DNA from: AWTP1-9 sp035703165
GTDB lineage: Bacteria; Bacteroidota; Bacteroidia; Chitinophagales; Chitinophagaceae
Length of the DNA stretch: 64,000 bases
Reading direction: 5' to 3'
Assembly (NCBI GenBank): GCA_035703165.1
Contig: DASSYR010000025.1
Coordinates: 1 to 64,000, forward strand
Shown in pieces: positions 52,001 to 59,557 of the stretch (within the stretch, counting starts at the first letter, position 1; the number at the start of each line of letters is the position of its first letter). Both the position numbers and the translations under genes were made by a program. The notes under the pieces were generated by a model. It was not told where the DNA came from, made no database searches, and saw nothing but the letters and a program-made list of their open reading frames with translations.

Positions 52001-52338
52001 CAAACGGTAAACCCAATACTGTTAGAGCAAGTGCTAATAACTTTGGCGCTTACGGATATCTTTTTTCTCCTGCAGCAGGATTTGTATATGATGCGAGTTA
52101 TGTAAAACTGAGGGAATTAGCTATTAATTATTCAGTTCCTCAAAGTATTATAGCTAAACTAGCTCCATTTAAAGGGATAGATTTCTCTTTGGTGGGACGT
52201 AACCTATGGATTATTCATAAAAATCTTCCATATAGCGATCCTGAAGATAGCTATGGTTCGGGTAATTTTCTCGGCTACCAGGGTAATGCTTATCCTGCTA
52301 CCCGCAATATTGCCTTCAACATTAAATTAAGATTCTAA
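49030..52338 (+). CDS. SusC/RagA-family TonB-linked outer-membrane receptor 2
   Basis: 1102-residue TonB-dependent transporter with the same layout as the first: signal peptide (...LTVLFAQ), regulatory-like domain (NRTISGKIVSEKGDPVPFATVKVKG), TonB-box region QEVVVTTALGIKRSKNK, plug (LSGKVAGLSITAPNTLGGSTNVTLRGNRTLNTSNQALFVVDGVPYDNT, GPAASALYGSRGFNGVIVVTTKKG), and a barrel ending IKLRF. Two extended loops, RRGRGGYDYGN and QYGGGYGSYYEDPDYFFLYRDPNNGF, distinguish it from the first. The susD partner begins 19 bases after the stop. Substrate unknown; the barrel has diverged from the first SusC more than the N-terminus. Confidence 0.95.
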   Translation: MKKLLMLMTVLLLSLTVLFAQNRTISGKIVSEKGDPVPFATVKVKGSKKGVAADAGGLFTIAVNKAGEIILSFSSQGFEEKEVSVGNDAFLEVSLKSTGELQEVVVTTALGIKRSKNKLPFAAQVVGGDDVSKARTSNFINNLSGKVAGLSITAPNTLGGSTNVTLRGNRTLNTSNQALFVVDGVPYDNTAVASNNQRRGRGGYDYGNAAADINPDDIESITVLKGPAASALYGSRGFNGVIVVTTKKGTTRKGLGVTINTGVSLLSADKKTLPKYQKQYGGGYGSYYEDPDYFFLYRDPNNGFMKAFQTDPQGNIISWDPEGRLVVPTSEDASYGAPFDPSKLVYFWDAFDPTSPNYLKPRPWVAAAHDPTDFLESPINFNNSVFIEGGSDKANFKLGYTRNDDKGILPNSKITKDNLAFSANHKLTDRLSAGASLNYTKTTGLGRYGTGYDDKNPFSSFRQWWQVNNDVFELRDAYLRTKQNITWNWADPTDLAPIYWDNVYFTRYENYETDSRNRYFGNINVNYKINDWLNAMVRVNIDQYDEVQEERVAIGSVAVSGYSRANRNRKEVNYDGLLNFDKDIAKNLNLKALAGINIRTERLSTVFAATNGGLVLPKLYSLSNSANPINPPTEFLANKRVEGIFAGVTLTYKDFLTLDLTERRDKSSTLPSDKNSYLYPSVSGGFIFSNLLKNVGWLSYGKLRSNYAEVRNDAPFYQVRNSYTFVPAFGTEILYAAPASAANPKLKPENNKSWEIGLEASFLKNRIGFDITYYESKIEDQIVPVTVSRATGYNSTIRNAGLIQNKGIELSINATPVKIKNFSWDFTLNWTRNRNKVVELFKDETGNEILEYIIADYQGGVTTTATVGQPYGVIKGKDFVYFGDPNYEKRDPAMRIVGTNGRYLQTTASNFIIGDPNPDWIGGISNTLKYKNFSLSFLIDVKQGGDVFSLDMYYGLATGLYPETAGLNDLGNPLRNSNAQGGGIIRPGVDANGKPNTVRASANNFGAYGYLFSPAAGFVYDASYVKLRELAINYSVPQSIIAKLAPFKGIDFSLVGRNLWIIHKNLPYSDPEDSYGSGNFLGYQGNAYPATRNIAFNIKLRF

Positions 52339-52357
52339 AACAAAATCATTTCTTAAT

Positions 52358-53779
52358 ATGAAAAAAATACTCATAATTAGTGGTCTGTTACTGGCTTTGG
52401 GTTCTTGCAGAAAGAACATCGAAGAACTTAACATTGATCCTAAATCTGCGAGCTCTGTGCCTTCGAAAACTCTGTTTTCTAACGCACAGCGTAACCTGGC
52501 GAGAAATTTTGCAACCCCCAGTGTCAACGTTAATATTTGGAGGTTAATAGCCCAGCATTGGACCGAGACAACTTATACCGACGAAAGTAATTATAATTTG
52601 GGTACAAGAGATATTCCTCAAAACTGGTGGTTTAACCTATATCGTGATGTGCTTAATAATTTTGAAGAATGTAAAAAGGTTATTTCAACCGAGGCCTTGG
52701 ATGCTAATGTTAGAAAAAATCAATTAGCAATTATAGATATTATGCAGGTTTTTAGTTATCATTATATCCTAACTACTTTTGGTAATGCTCCGTATTCAGA
52801 AGCTTTGAATATTAATAATTTGCTACCTAAATATGATGATGCAAAAACTGCCTATGATGCACTAATAACTAAGCTTGATGCAGCTATTGCGAATCTTAAT
52901 ACCTCTGCAGGAAGCTTTGGTTCCGCTGATCTTTTATACGGCGGCGATGTTGCCTCATGGGAAAAGTTTGCTAACTCATTCAAATTAAAAATGGGAATGA
53001 TGCTGGCTGATTATGATGCAACAAAATCCAAGTCGGTAGTTGAAGCGGCTGCTGCTGGTGTTTTTGCCTCAAATGACGACAATGCAGTATTTCATTTTCT
53101 TACTAATCCCCCAAGTACTAATCCTGTTTGGGAAAGTCTGGTACAAAGCGGACGTAAAGATTTTGTTGCTGCTAATACAATCGTAAATGCAATGAAAGCC
53201 TTAAATGATCCACGAGTTCCTCTTTATTTTACTAAGGATGCATCTAATGATTATTCTGGCGGGATTTATGGTGCAAGTAATAACTATGCTACTTACTCTA
53301 AGCCTGGTGATGATATACAGGCTCCCAATTTTCCAACTTGGTTCATGGATTATGCAGAAGTGGAATTTTTACTGGCCGAGGCAATAGAAAGAGGCTTCAG
53401 TATAAGTGGCACCGCAGAAAGTCATTATAATGCTGCAATCGAAGCTTCTATCGAATTTTGGGGTGGAAGTGCGGCAGATGCTGCTACTTATCTGGCACAG
53501 CCAAGCGTAGCCTATTCTACAGCTACCGGTACTTATAAGCAAAAAATTGGCACTCAAAAATGGATTGCTCTGTATGAAAGGGGGCATGATGCATGGACTG
53601 AATGGAGAAGATTAGATTATCCGGTATTAGTTGCGCCACCTAATGCTTTATCAGTTATCCCTCTCAGGTTCACTTATCCTACCAGTGAACAAACATTAAA
53701 TAGAGTAAATTACAATAGTGCCTCTGCCGCTATTGGAGGAGATAAAGTAGATACAAAACTTTGGTTTGATAAAAACTAA
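52358..53779 (+). CDS. SusD/RagB-family lipoprotein 2 (SusD-like 2 type)
   Basis: 473-residue lipoprotein, lipobox ALGSC with Cys17. SusD-like 2 pattern: EELNIDPKSASSVPSKTLFSNAQRNLARNF, NVNIWRLIAQHWTETTYTDESNYNLGTRDI, ILTTFGNAPYSEALN, LYGGDVASWEKFANSFKLKMGMMLADYD, WFMDYAEVEFLLAEAIERGF, KIGTQKWIALYERGHDAWTEWRRLDYP, FTYPTSEQTLNRVNYNSASA. It pairs with SusC 2 and ends in a strong terminator; there is no DUF1735-like gene in this locus. Confidence 0.94.
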   Translation: MKKILIISGLLLALGSCRKNIEELNIDPKSASSVPSKTLFSNAQRNLARNFATPSVNVNIWRLIAQHWTETTYTDESNYNLGTRDIPQNWWFNLYRDVLNNFEECKKVISTEALDANVRKNQLAIIDIMQVFSYHYILTTFGNAPYSEALNINNLLPKYDDAKTAYDALITKLDAAIANLNTSAGSFGSADLLYGGDVASWEKFANSFKLKMGMMLADYDATKSKSVVEAAAAGVFASNDDNAVFHFLTNPPSTNPVWESLVQSGRKDFVAANTIVNAMKALNDPRVPLYFTKDASNDYSGGIYGASNNYATYSKPGDDIQAPNFPTWFMDYAEVEFLLAEAIERGFSISGTAESHYNAAIEASIEFWGGSAADAATYLAQPSVAYSTATGTYKQKIGTQKWIALYERGHDAWTEWRRLDYPVLVAPPNALSVIPLRFTYPTSEQTLNRVNYNSASAAIGGDKVDTKLWFDKN

Positions 53780-53801
53780 TCGAATGTTCTTTCTTGAAAG
53801 A

Positions 53802-53824
53802 GGCCGCTTATCAAGCGGCCTTTT
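53802..53824 (+). terminator. Intrinsic terminator after the second SusC/SusD operon
   Basis: Arms GGCCGCTT and AAGCGGCC with a three-base loop, then TTTTCTTTTA. It lies 23 bases after the SusD stop. Confidence 0.85.
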
Positions 53825-53854
53825 CTTTTATCTTTATCCTCTCAAATCAATAAT

Positions 53855-54172
53855 ATGGACAATCAAACTCAGCCATCCCCCAACCAGCTCAATATTGAAA
53901 TTTCGGAAGAAATAGCAGAAGGCATTTATGCTAACCTGGCTATTATTACTCATAGCCATGCAGAATTTGTAATTGATTTTGTTAACGTAATGCCCGGTAC
54001 TCCCAAAAGCAAAGTAAAATCTCGCTTAATATTAACTCCGCAGCATGCCAAGCGCTTTATGAAGGCTTTGACAGACAATATTAAACGCTTTGAGGCCGCA
54101 AACGGCCCCATACAGGATATTGAAGAAATTCAGCTGCCACTAAATTTTGGCGGGCCTACAGCACAGGCATAA
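53855..54172 (+). CDS. DUF3467-family protein
   Basis: 105-residue cytoplasmic protein of the DUF3467 family: LNIEISEEIAEGIYANLAIITHSHAEFVIDFVNVMPGTPKSKVKSRLILTPQHAKRFMKALTDNIKRFEAANG. Function unknown; widely conserved in Bacteroidetes, to my recollection. A TATCTTTA sequence, one mismatch from the -7 consensus, lies at 53829-53836 right behind the terminator of the SusD gene, so it has its own promoter. Normal length for the family. Confidence 0.85.
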   Translation: MDNQTQPSPNQLNIEISEEIAEGIYANLAIITHSHAEFVIDFVNVMPGTPKSKVKSRLILTPQHAKRFMKALTDNIKRFEAANGPIQDIEEIQLPLNFGGPTAQA

Positions 54173-54242
54173 ATGTTTTAAAAAAAGCTCAAACGCTTAA
54201 TGGATTTAACGTTAAATTACCCCATAACTACTTACCAGCCCT

Positions 54243-55322
54243 ATGGAGAAAGTTTTTTCTTATGAGGATTTACATTCCTTCGTAAAAAAAATATTTTTGA
54301 GTATTGGATGTAATGAAACTGATGCTGCAACTGCTACCAAAGTACTTTTGTCGGCAGATTTACGTGGAATAGATTCACATGGTATAGCAAGATTAAGCGG
54401 CTATGTTCGGCTATGGGAATCTCAAAGAATAAAAGCAAATCCTCAAATAAAAATCATCCATGAAACCGCCTCAACTGCGGTAATAGACGGAGATGGAGGC
54501 TTGGGATTAGTAGTGGCGCCTTTTGCCATGCAGGTAGCGATAGATAAAGCAAAAATTGCAGGTACAGGATGGATAAGTGTGCAAAACAGCAATCACTTTG
54601 GTATTGCCGGTTACCATGCCATGATGGCGTTAGAACATGATATGATTGGTATGGCCATGACCAATGCCAGCGCTTTGGTAGCGCCTACCTTTTCAACAGA
54701 ACGATTATTAGGCACAAATCCTATTTGCGTAGCCATTCCCGCAGGTTCGGAACCACCGTTTGTTGCCGATATGGCTACAACTACAGCAGCAAACGGGAAA
54801 TTAGAAATATTGCAAAGAAAAAATTTATCTGCACCTGATGGTTGGATACAAGATGAGGAAGGAAACGCTACAACAAATGCCCATATTTTAAAAAAAGGAG
54901 GCGCCCTGTTGCCTTTGGGGAGCGATAGAGAACATGGAAGCCACAAAGGATATGCCCTGGGTGCCATGGTAGATATTTTTTCTGCCGTGTTAAGCGGGGC
55001 AAACTACGGCCCCTGGGTTCCTCCATTTCCAGCTTATGTGCCGATGCCGGAGAATCAGCCGGGTAAGGGCATTGGCCATTTTTTGGGCGCAATGCGAATT
55101 GATGCTTTTCGTCCCACTTATGAATTTAAACAACACATGGACAACTGGATTTGTCGTTTTCGGTCTGCAAAAACCATTGAAGGAAAAGAAAAAGTAATAA
55201 TACCTGGAGACCCGGAAAGAGAAACAGAATGCGTACGGATAAAGGAAGGAATTCCCTTACTAAAGCCGGTTATTGATGATTTAACTGATTTAGGAAATAA
55301 ATTTCACATCCCCTTTCCCTAA
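54243..55322 (+). CDS. Ldh2-family NAD(P)-dependent malate/L-lactate/ureidoglycolate dehydrogenase
   Basis: 359-residue oxidoreductase of the Ldh_2 (MDH type 2) family: residues DLRGIDSHGIARLSGYVR (substrate-binding region with the conserved His), VQNSNHFGIAGYHAMMAL (catalytic His region), TNASALVAPTFSTERLLGTNPICVAIP, FVADMATTTAANGKLEILQRK and GSHKGYALGAMVDIFSAVLSG. The substrate within the family (malate, L-lactate, ureidoglycolate, sulfolactate, 2,3-diketogulonate) cannot be read from sequence. It precedes aspartate kinase by 51 bases; a functional link is not evident. Confidence 0.9.
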   Translation: MEKVFSYEDLHSFVKKIFLSIGCNETDAATATKVLLSADLRGIDSHGIARLSGYVRLWESQRIKANPQIKIIHETASTAVIDGDGGLGLVVAPFAMQVAIDKAKIAGTGWISVQNSNHFGIAGYHAMMALEHDMIGMAMTNASALVAPTFSTERLLGTNPICVAIPAGSEPPFVADMATTTAANGKLEILQRKNLSAPDGWIQDEEGNATTNAHILKKGGALLPLGSDREHGSHKGYALGAMVDIFSAVLSGANYGPWVPPFPAYVPMPENQPGKGIGHFLGAMRIDAFRPTYEFKQHMDNWICRFRSAKTIEGKEKVIIPGDPERETECVRIKEGIPLLKPVIDDLTDLGNKFHIPFP

Positions 55323-55345
55323 CAGTTGTTATACGCTTCAACTAT

Positions 55346-55353
55346 TATCTTTG
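55346..55353 (+). promoter_or_regulatory. Putative -7 element (TATCTTTG) of the aspartate kinase gene
   Basis: Exact TAnnTTTG located just past the upstream stop and 20 bases before the ATG at 55374. It argues that the gene has its own promoter and starts at or after 55374. Confidence 0.5.
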
Positions 55354-55373
55354 CCACTCAAATTTTAAGACCA

Positions 55374-56693
55374 ATGAAAGTAATGAAGTTTGGCGGCACC
55401 TCTGTAGGTAAGCCGGAAAGAATGCAGCAGGTAGCGCAACTGATTACCCGTGATGACGAACCAACCATTGTTGTTTTATCAGCCTTATCCGGTACCACAA
55501 ATGCTTTGGTTGAAATAGGAGATAATCTTGCCAAAGGCGATAGAGTTAAGGCGAAACAGTATATTGATAATCTGCACGCCCATTATGAATCTTTTATTAA
55601 AGAACTGACACCCACCAAAGAATTTTATAATAAGGCAAAGAACATTATAGAGGAGCACTTTGAGTTTTTACAAATTATACTCAAAATATCTTATAGTGAA
55701 GCGTTGAGCAAAGACGTTTTAGCACAAGGGGAATTACTGAGCACCAAATTATTCTCTGTTTATCTTGAGCAGAATGGGATTGACCATGTTTTGTTACCGG
55801 CGCTTGATTTTATGAGTATAGATGTGAACGATGAACCGCAAATTGAAAACATTAAAGTAAAACTTATTCAACTTTTAGAAAATCATAAAAGCAAAAAAAT
55901 ATTTGTAACACAAGGGTATATTTGTCGTAACGCAAAAGCAGAAATTGATAATTTAAAAAGAGGTGGAAGTGATTACAGCGCTTCTTTAATAGCCGCAGCT
56001 GTTAGCGCTTCAGTTTGTGAAATATGGACAGACATTGACGGGATGCACAATAATGACCCGAGAGTGGTTGATAAAACCTTTCCAATTGAGCAATTGAGTT
56101 TTGATGAAGCAGCAGAATTAGCCTATTTCGGAGCAAAAATTTTACATCCTGCTTCTATATGGCCTGCACAGTATTACAAAGTTCCTGTTAAGTTGCTTAA
56201 TACTATGCAACCGGACGCAAAAGGAACTTTAATTACAGAGGAAGCCGGAAGTATTGGCGTAAAGGCTGTAGCGGCAAAAGATGGCATTTATGCAATAAAA
56301 ATAAAAAGCAGCCGTATGCTGCTGGCTTATGGGTTTTTAAGAAAAATTTTTGAAATATTTGAAAAATATCGCACTTCTATTGACATGATTACCACTTCAG
56401 AAGTAGCAGTATCGTTAACAATTGATCATGCCGCAAACCTGGAAGATATATTAAAAGAGTTAAAGGCCTTTGGCACCGTTGAAGTAGAGGAAAATCATTC
56501 AATCGTTTCAGTTGTGGGAAATAAAATTGCTGAGGAAAAAAATGTGCTTACCAAATTGTTCCAATCCATCTCCACGATCCCCGTTCGTATGGTATCTTAT
56601 GGGGGAAGCCCTCATAATGTTTCGTTGCTGGTTCCGTACGCTTATAAGATTGAAACATTGAAATTGCTTAACAAAGGATTATTTGAATTATAA
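55374..56693 (+). CDS. lysC: Aspartate kinase
   Basis: Phosphorylates L-aspartate, the first step to lysine, threonine and methionine. 439 residues from ATG 55374: KFGGTSVGKPERMQQVA (ATP/aspartate site), VTQGYICRNAKAEIDNLKRGGSDYSASLIAA (about 190-225), DGMHNNDPRVV, FDEAAELAYFGAKILHPASIWPA, and C-terminal ACT domains (from about 315) probably for feedback regulation. The longer frame from TTG 55326 adds residues that overlap the upstream gene's end and the promoter element. It lacks the homoserine dehydrogenase domain, so it is a monofunctional kinase; the symbol lysC is conventional rather than certain. Confidence 0.93.
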   Translation: MKVMKFGGTSVGKPERMQQVAQLITRDDEPTIVVLSALSGTTNALVEIGDNLAKGDRVKAKQYIDNLHAHYESFIKELTPTKEFYNKAKNIIEEHFEFLQIILKISYSEALSKDVLAQGELLSTKLFSVYLEQNGIDHVLLPALDFMSIDVNDEPQIENIKVKLIQLLENHKSKKIFVTQGYICRNAKAEIDNLKRGGSDYSASLIAAAVSASVCEIWTDIDGMHNNDPRVVDKTFPIEQLSFDEAAELAYFGAKILHPASIWPAQYYKVPVKLLNTMQPDAKGTLITEEAGSIGVKAVAAKDGIYAIKIKSSRMLLAYGFLRKIFEIFEKYRTSIDMITTSEVAVSLTIDHAANLEDILKELKAFGTVEVEENHSIVSVVGNKIAEEKNVLTKLFQSISTIPVRMVSYGGSPHNVSLLVPYAYKIETLKLLNKGLFEL

Positions 56694-56773
56694 AATTGAA
56701 AAAATTTTGTTTTGACCTTTTTTTGGCAATTCATCTGTCAGTCGCGAATTTTGAAGATTAATTGCTTGTTATT

Positions 56774-58006
56774 ATGGATCAACGCCCTACTATTTCTTTC
56801 GACAATACAGAATGTGCTTTTGCTTATAAATCTGATAAAGAGCTAAAAAAAGCACATTTTCTTTTTTCATCTATGGGTAAACCATGGCTTGTTAATATAG
56901 GTTTGGTGCTTACCCCGATGGTGATAAAGTTAAAGATACCTTTTACCGGGAAAATTATAAGAAATACTATTTTTTCTCAATTTGTAGGTGGAGAAACATT
57001 ATCTGAAACAGCGAAAGTTGCCAATAAGTTGGAAGAATTTGGTGTGCAGGTAATTTTAGATTACGGAGTAGAGGGAAATGATGATGGAGATGCCTCTTAT
57101 GAGCATTCCATGAAAGAATTTATTAATGTAATTAACTATGCCGCTACCCAGCAAAACATTCCGTTTATGAGCATTAAAGTTACCGGGATGTGCCGCTTTG
57201 GATTGCTGGAAAAATTAGACAAATCGGCCGATAACACCCAGGGACCTTTAATGAAACGTTTTACCAAAGCAATGGAGTCTCTGACAGATAGTGAAAGAGA
57301 TGAATGGCAACGTTTGCAAAAAAGAATGGTAACCATTTGTGCTACGGCTGCGGCCAAAGGAATCGGTGTATTAATTGACGCCGAACAAACATGGATACAA
57401 GACCCGGTAGATGTACTTACAATGCTTATGATGGAGCAGTTTAATAAAGAAAGAGCTGTTGTTTATAATACGTTACAGCTTTACCGTCATGACAGACTTG
57501 CTTTTTTAAAGGATTCTTATGAAGCTGCATCGCAACGTAATTTTATATTGGGTGCTAAGTTGGTGCGAGGTGCATATATGGGAAGAGAAAGAAAAAGAGC
57601 GGCTGATATGAATTATCCTTCACCCATTCAGCCCGATAAGGAAAGTACCGACAGGGATTTTAATGCTGCTATTGATTTTTGTATTGAACATCTGGATAAA
57701 ATTGCAGTTATGGTAGCATCCCATAACGCTTACAGCAATTTGCATACTGCACAATTACTGGAAAAAAAAGGATTGCCACACAATCATCCACACGTTCATT
57801 TTTCCCAACTATATGGAATGAGTGATGATATAACTTTTAATTTAGCCAAAAGCGGGTATGGTGTAACTAAATATCTTCCGTTTGGTCCTATAAAAGACGT
57901 AATTCCTTACCTGATGCGACGGGCACAGGAAAATAGCTCCGTAAGTGGGCAAACGGGTAGGGAGCTTGGACTAATTAAAAAGGAAATGAAACGGAGAGGA
58001 TTATAG
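56774..58006 (+). CDS. Proline dehydrogenase
   Basis: FAD enzyme that oxidises L-proline to pyrroline-5-carboxylate and feeds electrons to the membrane. 410 residues from ATG 56774 (a TTG at 56762 is not needed). Motifs: QVILDYGVEGNDDGDASYEH, MSIKVTGMCRFGLLEKL, GVLIDAEQTWIQDPVDVL, YNTLQLYRHDRLAFLKDSYEAA, GAKLVRGAYMGRERKRA and VMVASHNAYSN, with the C-terminal segment YGVTKYLPFGPIKDVIPYLMRRAQEN. This is the monofunctional PRODH (PutA N-domain-like) form found in Bacteroidetes; no P5C dehydrogenase gene is adjacent. Confidence 0.94.
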   Translation: MDQRPTISFDNTECAFAYKSDKELKKAHFLFSSMGKPWLVNIGLVLTPMVIKLKIPFTGKIIRNTIFSQFVGGETLSETAKVANKLEEFGVQVILDYGVEGNDDGDASYEHSMKEFINVINYAATQQNIPFMSIKVTGMCRFGLLEKLDKSADNTQGPLMKRFTKAMESLTDSERDEWQRLQKRMVTICATAAAKGIGVLIDAEQTWIQDPVDVLTMLMMEQFNKERAVVYNTLQLYRHDRLAFLKDSYEAASQRNFILGAKLVRGAYMGRERKRAADMNYPSPIQPDKESTDRDFNAAIDFCIEHLDKIAVMVASHNAYSNLHTAQLLEKKGLPHNHPHVHFSQLYGMSDDITFNLAKSGYGVTKYLPFGPIKDVIPYLMRRAQENSSVSGQTGRELGLIKKEMKRRGL

Positions 58007-58051
58007 TTTAAGTATTAGTACCCATTCTATTAAAAATAACCGGCTATTTGT

Positions 58052-58657
58052 TTAGCATTTATTTAGCTCAAGACCTCTTATTTCCAATAATTTTTTAAGG
58101 CATAATTGGAGGTTTGATTTTACAATCTTTATTTCCATGTAACAGAATAGCTCCAATTGTTGCTTTACAATCGTACAGTTGAATTTTTTGATAACAGTCA
58201 TAACCTCATTCATGTTTGTATAATCAAACTGCAGTTGATAATTTATCTCAACTGATTTTTGAATAATAGAAGCTGCCCCAAGAGCCAGGGCTGATGAAGT
58301 TTTATAAGCATTAATTAAGCCTGGAACGCCTAGTAGGGTTCCCCCAAAATATCTAACAACAACAATTGCTACATTAGTTAACATTTTGCTGTCTATTTGG
58401 CCCAGAATTGGTTTTCCCGCAGTTCCGGAAGGTTCGCCGTCATCACTTACGCGGAATATATTTTTGTCAAGACCGATGCGATAAGCAAAACAATGATGTG
58501 CTGCTTTTGGATGTTCTTTTTTAAGTTCATCAAGACGGGGTTTAAAATCGGCAATTTTTTCGATAGGAAAAGCATAGGCAATAAACTTGCTGCCGCGATC
58601 TTTAAATTCCGCAGTCACTGCTTTTTCAATTGTATAATAAAAGTCCGGTTCGTTCAT
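58052..58657 (-). CDS. YigZ/IMPACT-family protein
   Basis: 201-residue protein with the UPF0029/IMPACT N-terminal fold: EFKDRGSKFIAYAFPIEKIADFKPRLDELKKEHPKAAHHCFAYRIGL and DDGEPSGTAGKPILGQIDSKMLTNVAIVVVRYFGGTLLGVPGLINAYKTSSALAL, followed by the C-terminal ferredoxin-like domain. Role in translation-related regulation is inferred from eukaryotic IMPACT; the bacterial role is not established. Its ATG overlaps the EamA stop by one base (TAATG), so it is translationally coupled to it. Confidence 0.92.
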   Translation of the reverse strand: MNEPDFYYTIEKAVTAEFKDRGSKFIAYAFPIEKIADFKPRLDELKKEHPKAAHHCFAYRIGLDKNIFRVSDDGEPSGTAGKPILGQIDSKMLTNVAIVVVRYFGGTLLGVPGLINAYKTSSALALGAASIIQKSVEINYQLQFDYTNMNEVMTVIKKFNCTIVKQQLELFCYMEIKIVKSNLQLCLKKLLEIRGLELNKC

Positions 58658-59547
58658 TATAATTTATCTCCGTATGCAATTAGAGCAATGGCAATAATAG
58701 ATAGTGCAATGCCCAGCCAGTTAATTTTATGTAGTCGTTCCCTGAATAAAATAAAAGCGGCAACGGAACTAAATAAAACGATACCCATGTTATTTACCGG
58801 TATAATGGCGGAACTTTGCATATTATAAGGAGGTGTTTTTAATACTTTAACGAGGCACCAGATGGAAAAGTAATTGGGAATACCAATACATATACCCATA
58901 AGAACAGCACTGCCTTGTAATTTTTGTTTTCCTGTAATTATTTGAAGAGATAAAAGAATAATCCCTATAACGGCAGCGAAGAAAAAGGCAGATACGAGGT
59001 AATCGTTTTTATTATTTTCGTTTAAAAAATTATGTTCAACATATTTAATAGCGGTATCAAGTAGCCCCGAGCTTATAAACAAGCTTCCTACCAGGATGGG
59101 TATAATCCAATCAAAAGTTTTGTGTTCGTTTTTATTTTCCTGGATACTCGTTAATACAACGGATATGAGGGCAAGAATTATACCTGCAATTTTTACAATA
59201 CCCATCGTTTCATTATATAACCACACAGAAAAAAAAGCAGGAATTACCATAGAAAGTTTATTAGCTACGGAACTTACCGCTACGCCTGCTTTATGGGTAG
59301 TATAAGCTACCAGGTTAAAGATGGAGATAAACATGGCTCCCATTAGCATAGCCCATTTAAACCATCCTGTATTAAGATTAGTTGTGGTAACCGGAAAATA
59401 TCCGTTTACAAAGCTACCGGTAATAACACAAGTAATATAGTTGAAAATAATAGCCTGGTAAGTGCTTATTCCAAACCGTTGACAAACCTTAAAAGATAAA
59501 GTTAGATACGAGGTTAGCACAATGCTGCCGATTAAAAAAAGTAACAT
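58657..59547 (-). CDS. EamA-family drug/metabolite transporter
   Basis: 296-residue inner-membrane carrier with about ten transmembrane helices in two repeated five-helix halves (EamA repeats), e.g. LFLIGSIVLTSYLTLSFKVC and KINWLGIALSIIAIALIAYGDKL at the ends. The substrate is unknown; the DMT family includes exporters of amino acids and other metabolites. It starts ten bases after ribD and ends overlapping the YigZ-type gene, so ribD, this and the YigZ-type gene make one operon. A link to riboflavin transport is possible but not supported by sequence. Confidence 0.88.
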   Translation of the reverse strand: MLLFLIGSIVLTSYLTLSFKVCQRFGISTYQAIIFNYITCVITGSFVNGYFPVTTTNLNTGWFKWAMLMGAMFISIFNLVAYTTHKAGVAVSSVANKLSMVIPAFFSVWLYNETMGIVKIAGIILALISVVLTSIQENKNEHKTFDWIIPILVGSLFISSGLLDTAIKYVEHNFLNENNKNDYLVSAFFFAAVIGIILLSLQIITGKQKLQGSAVLMGICIGIPNYFSIWCLVKVLKTPPYNMQSSAIIPVNNMGIVLFSSVAAFILFRERLHKINWLGIALSIIAIALIAYGDKL

Positions 59548-59557
59548 TTAATACTGG

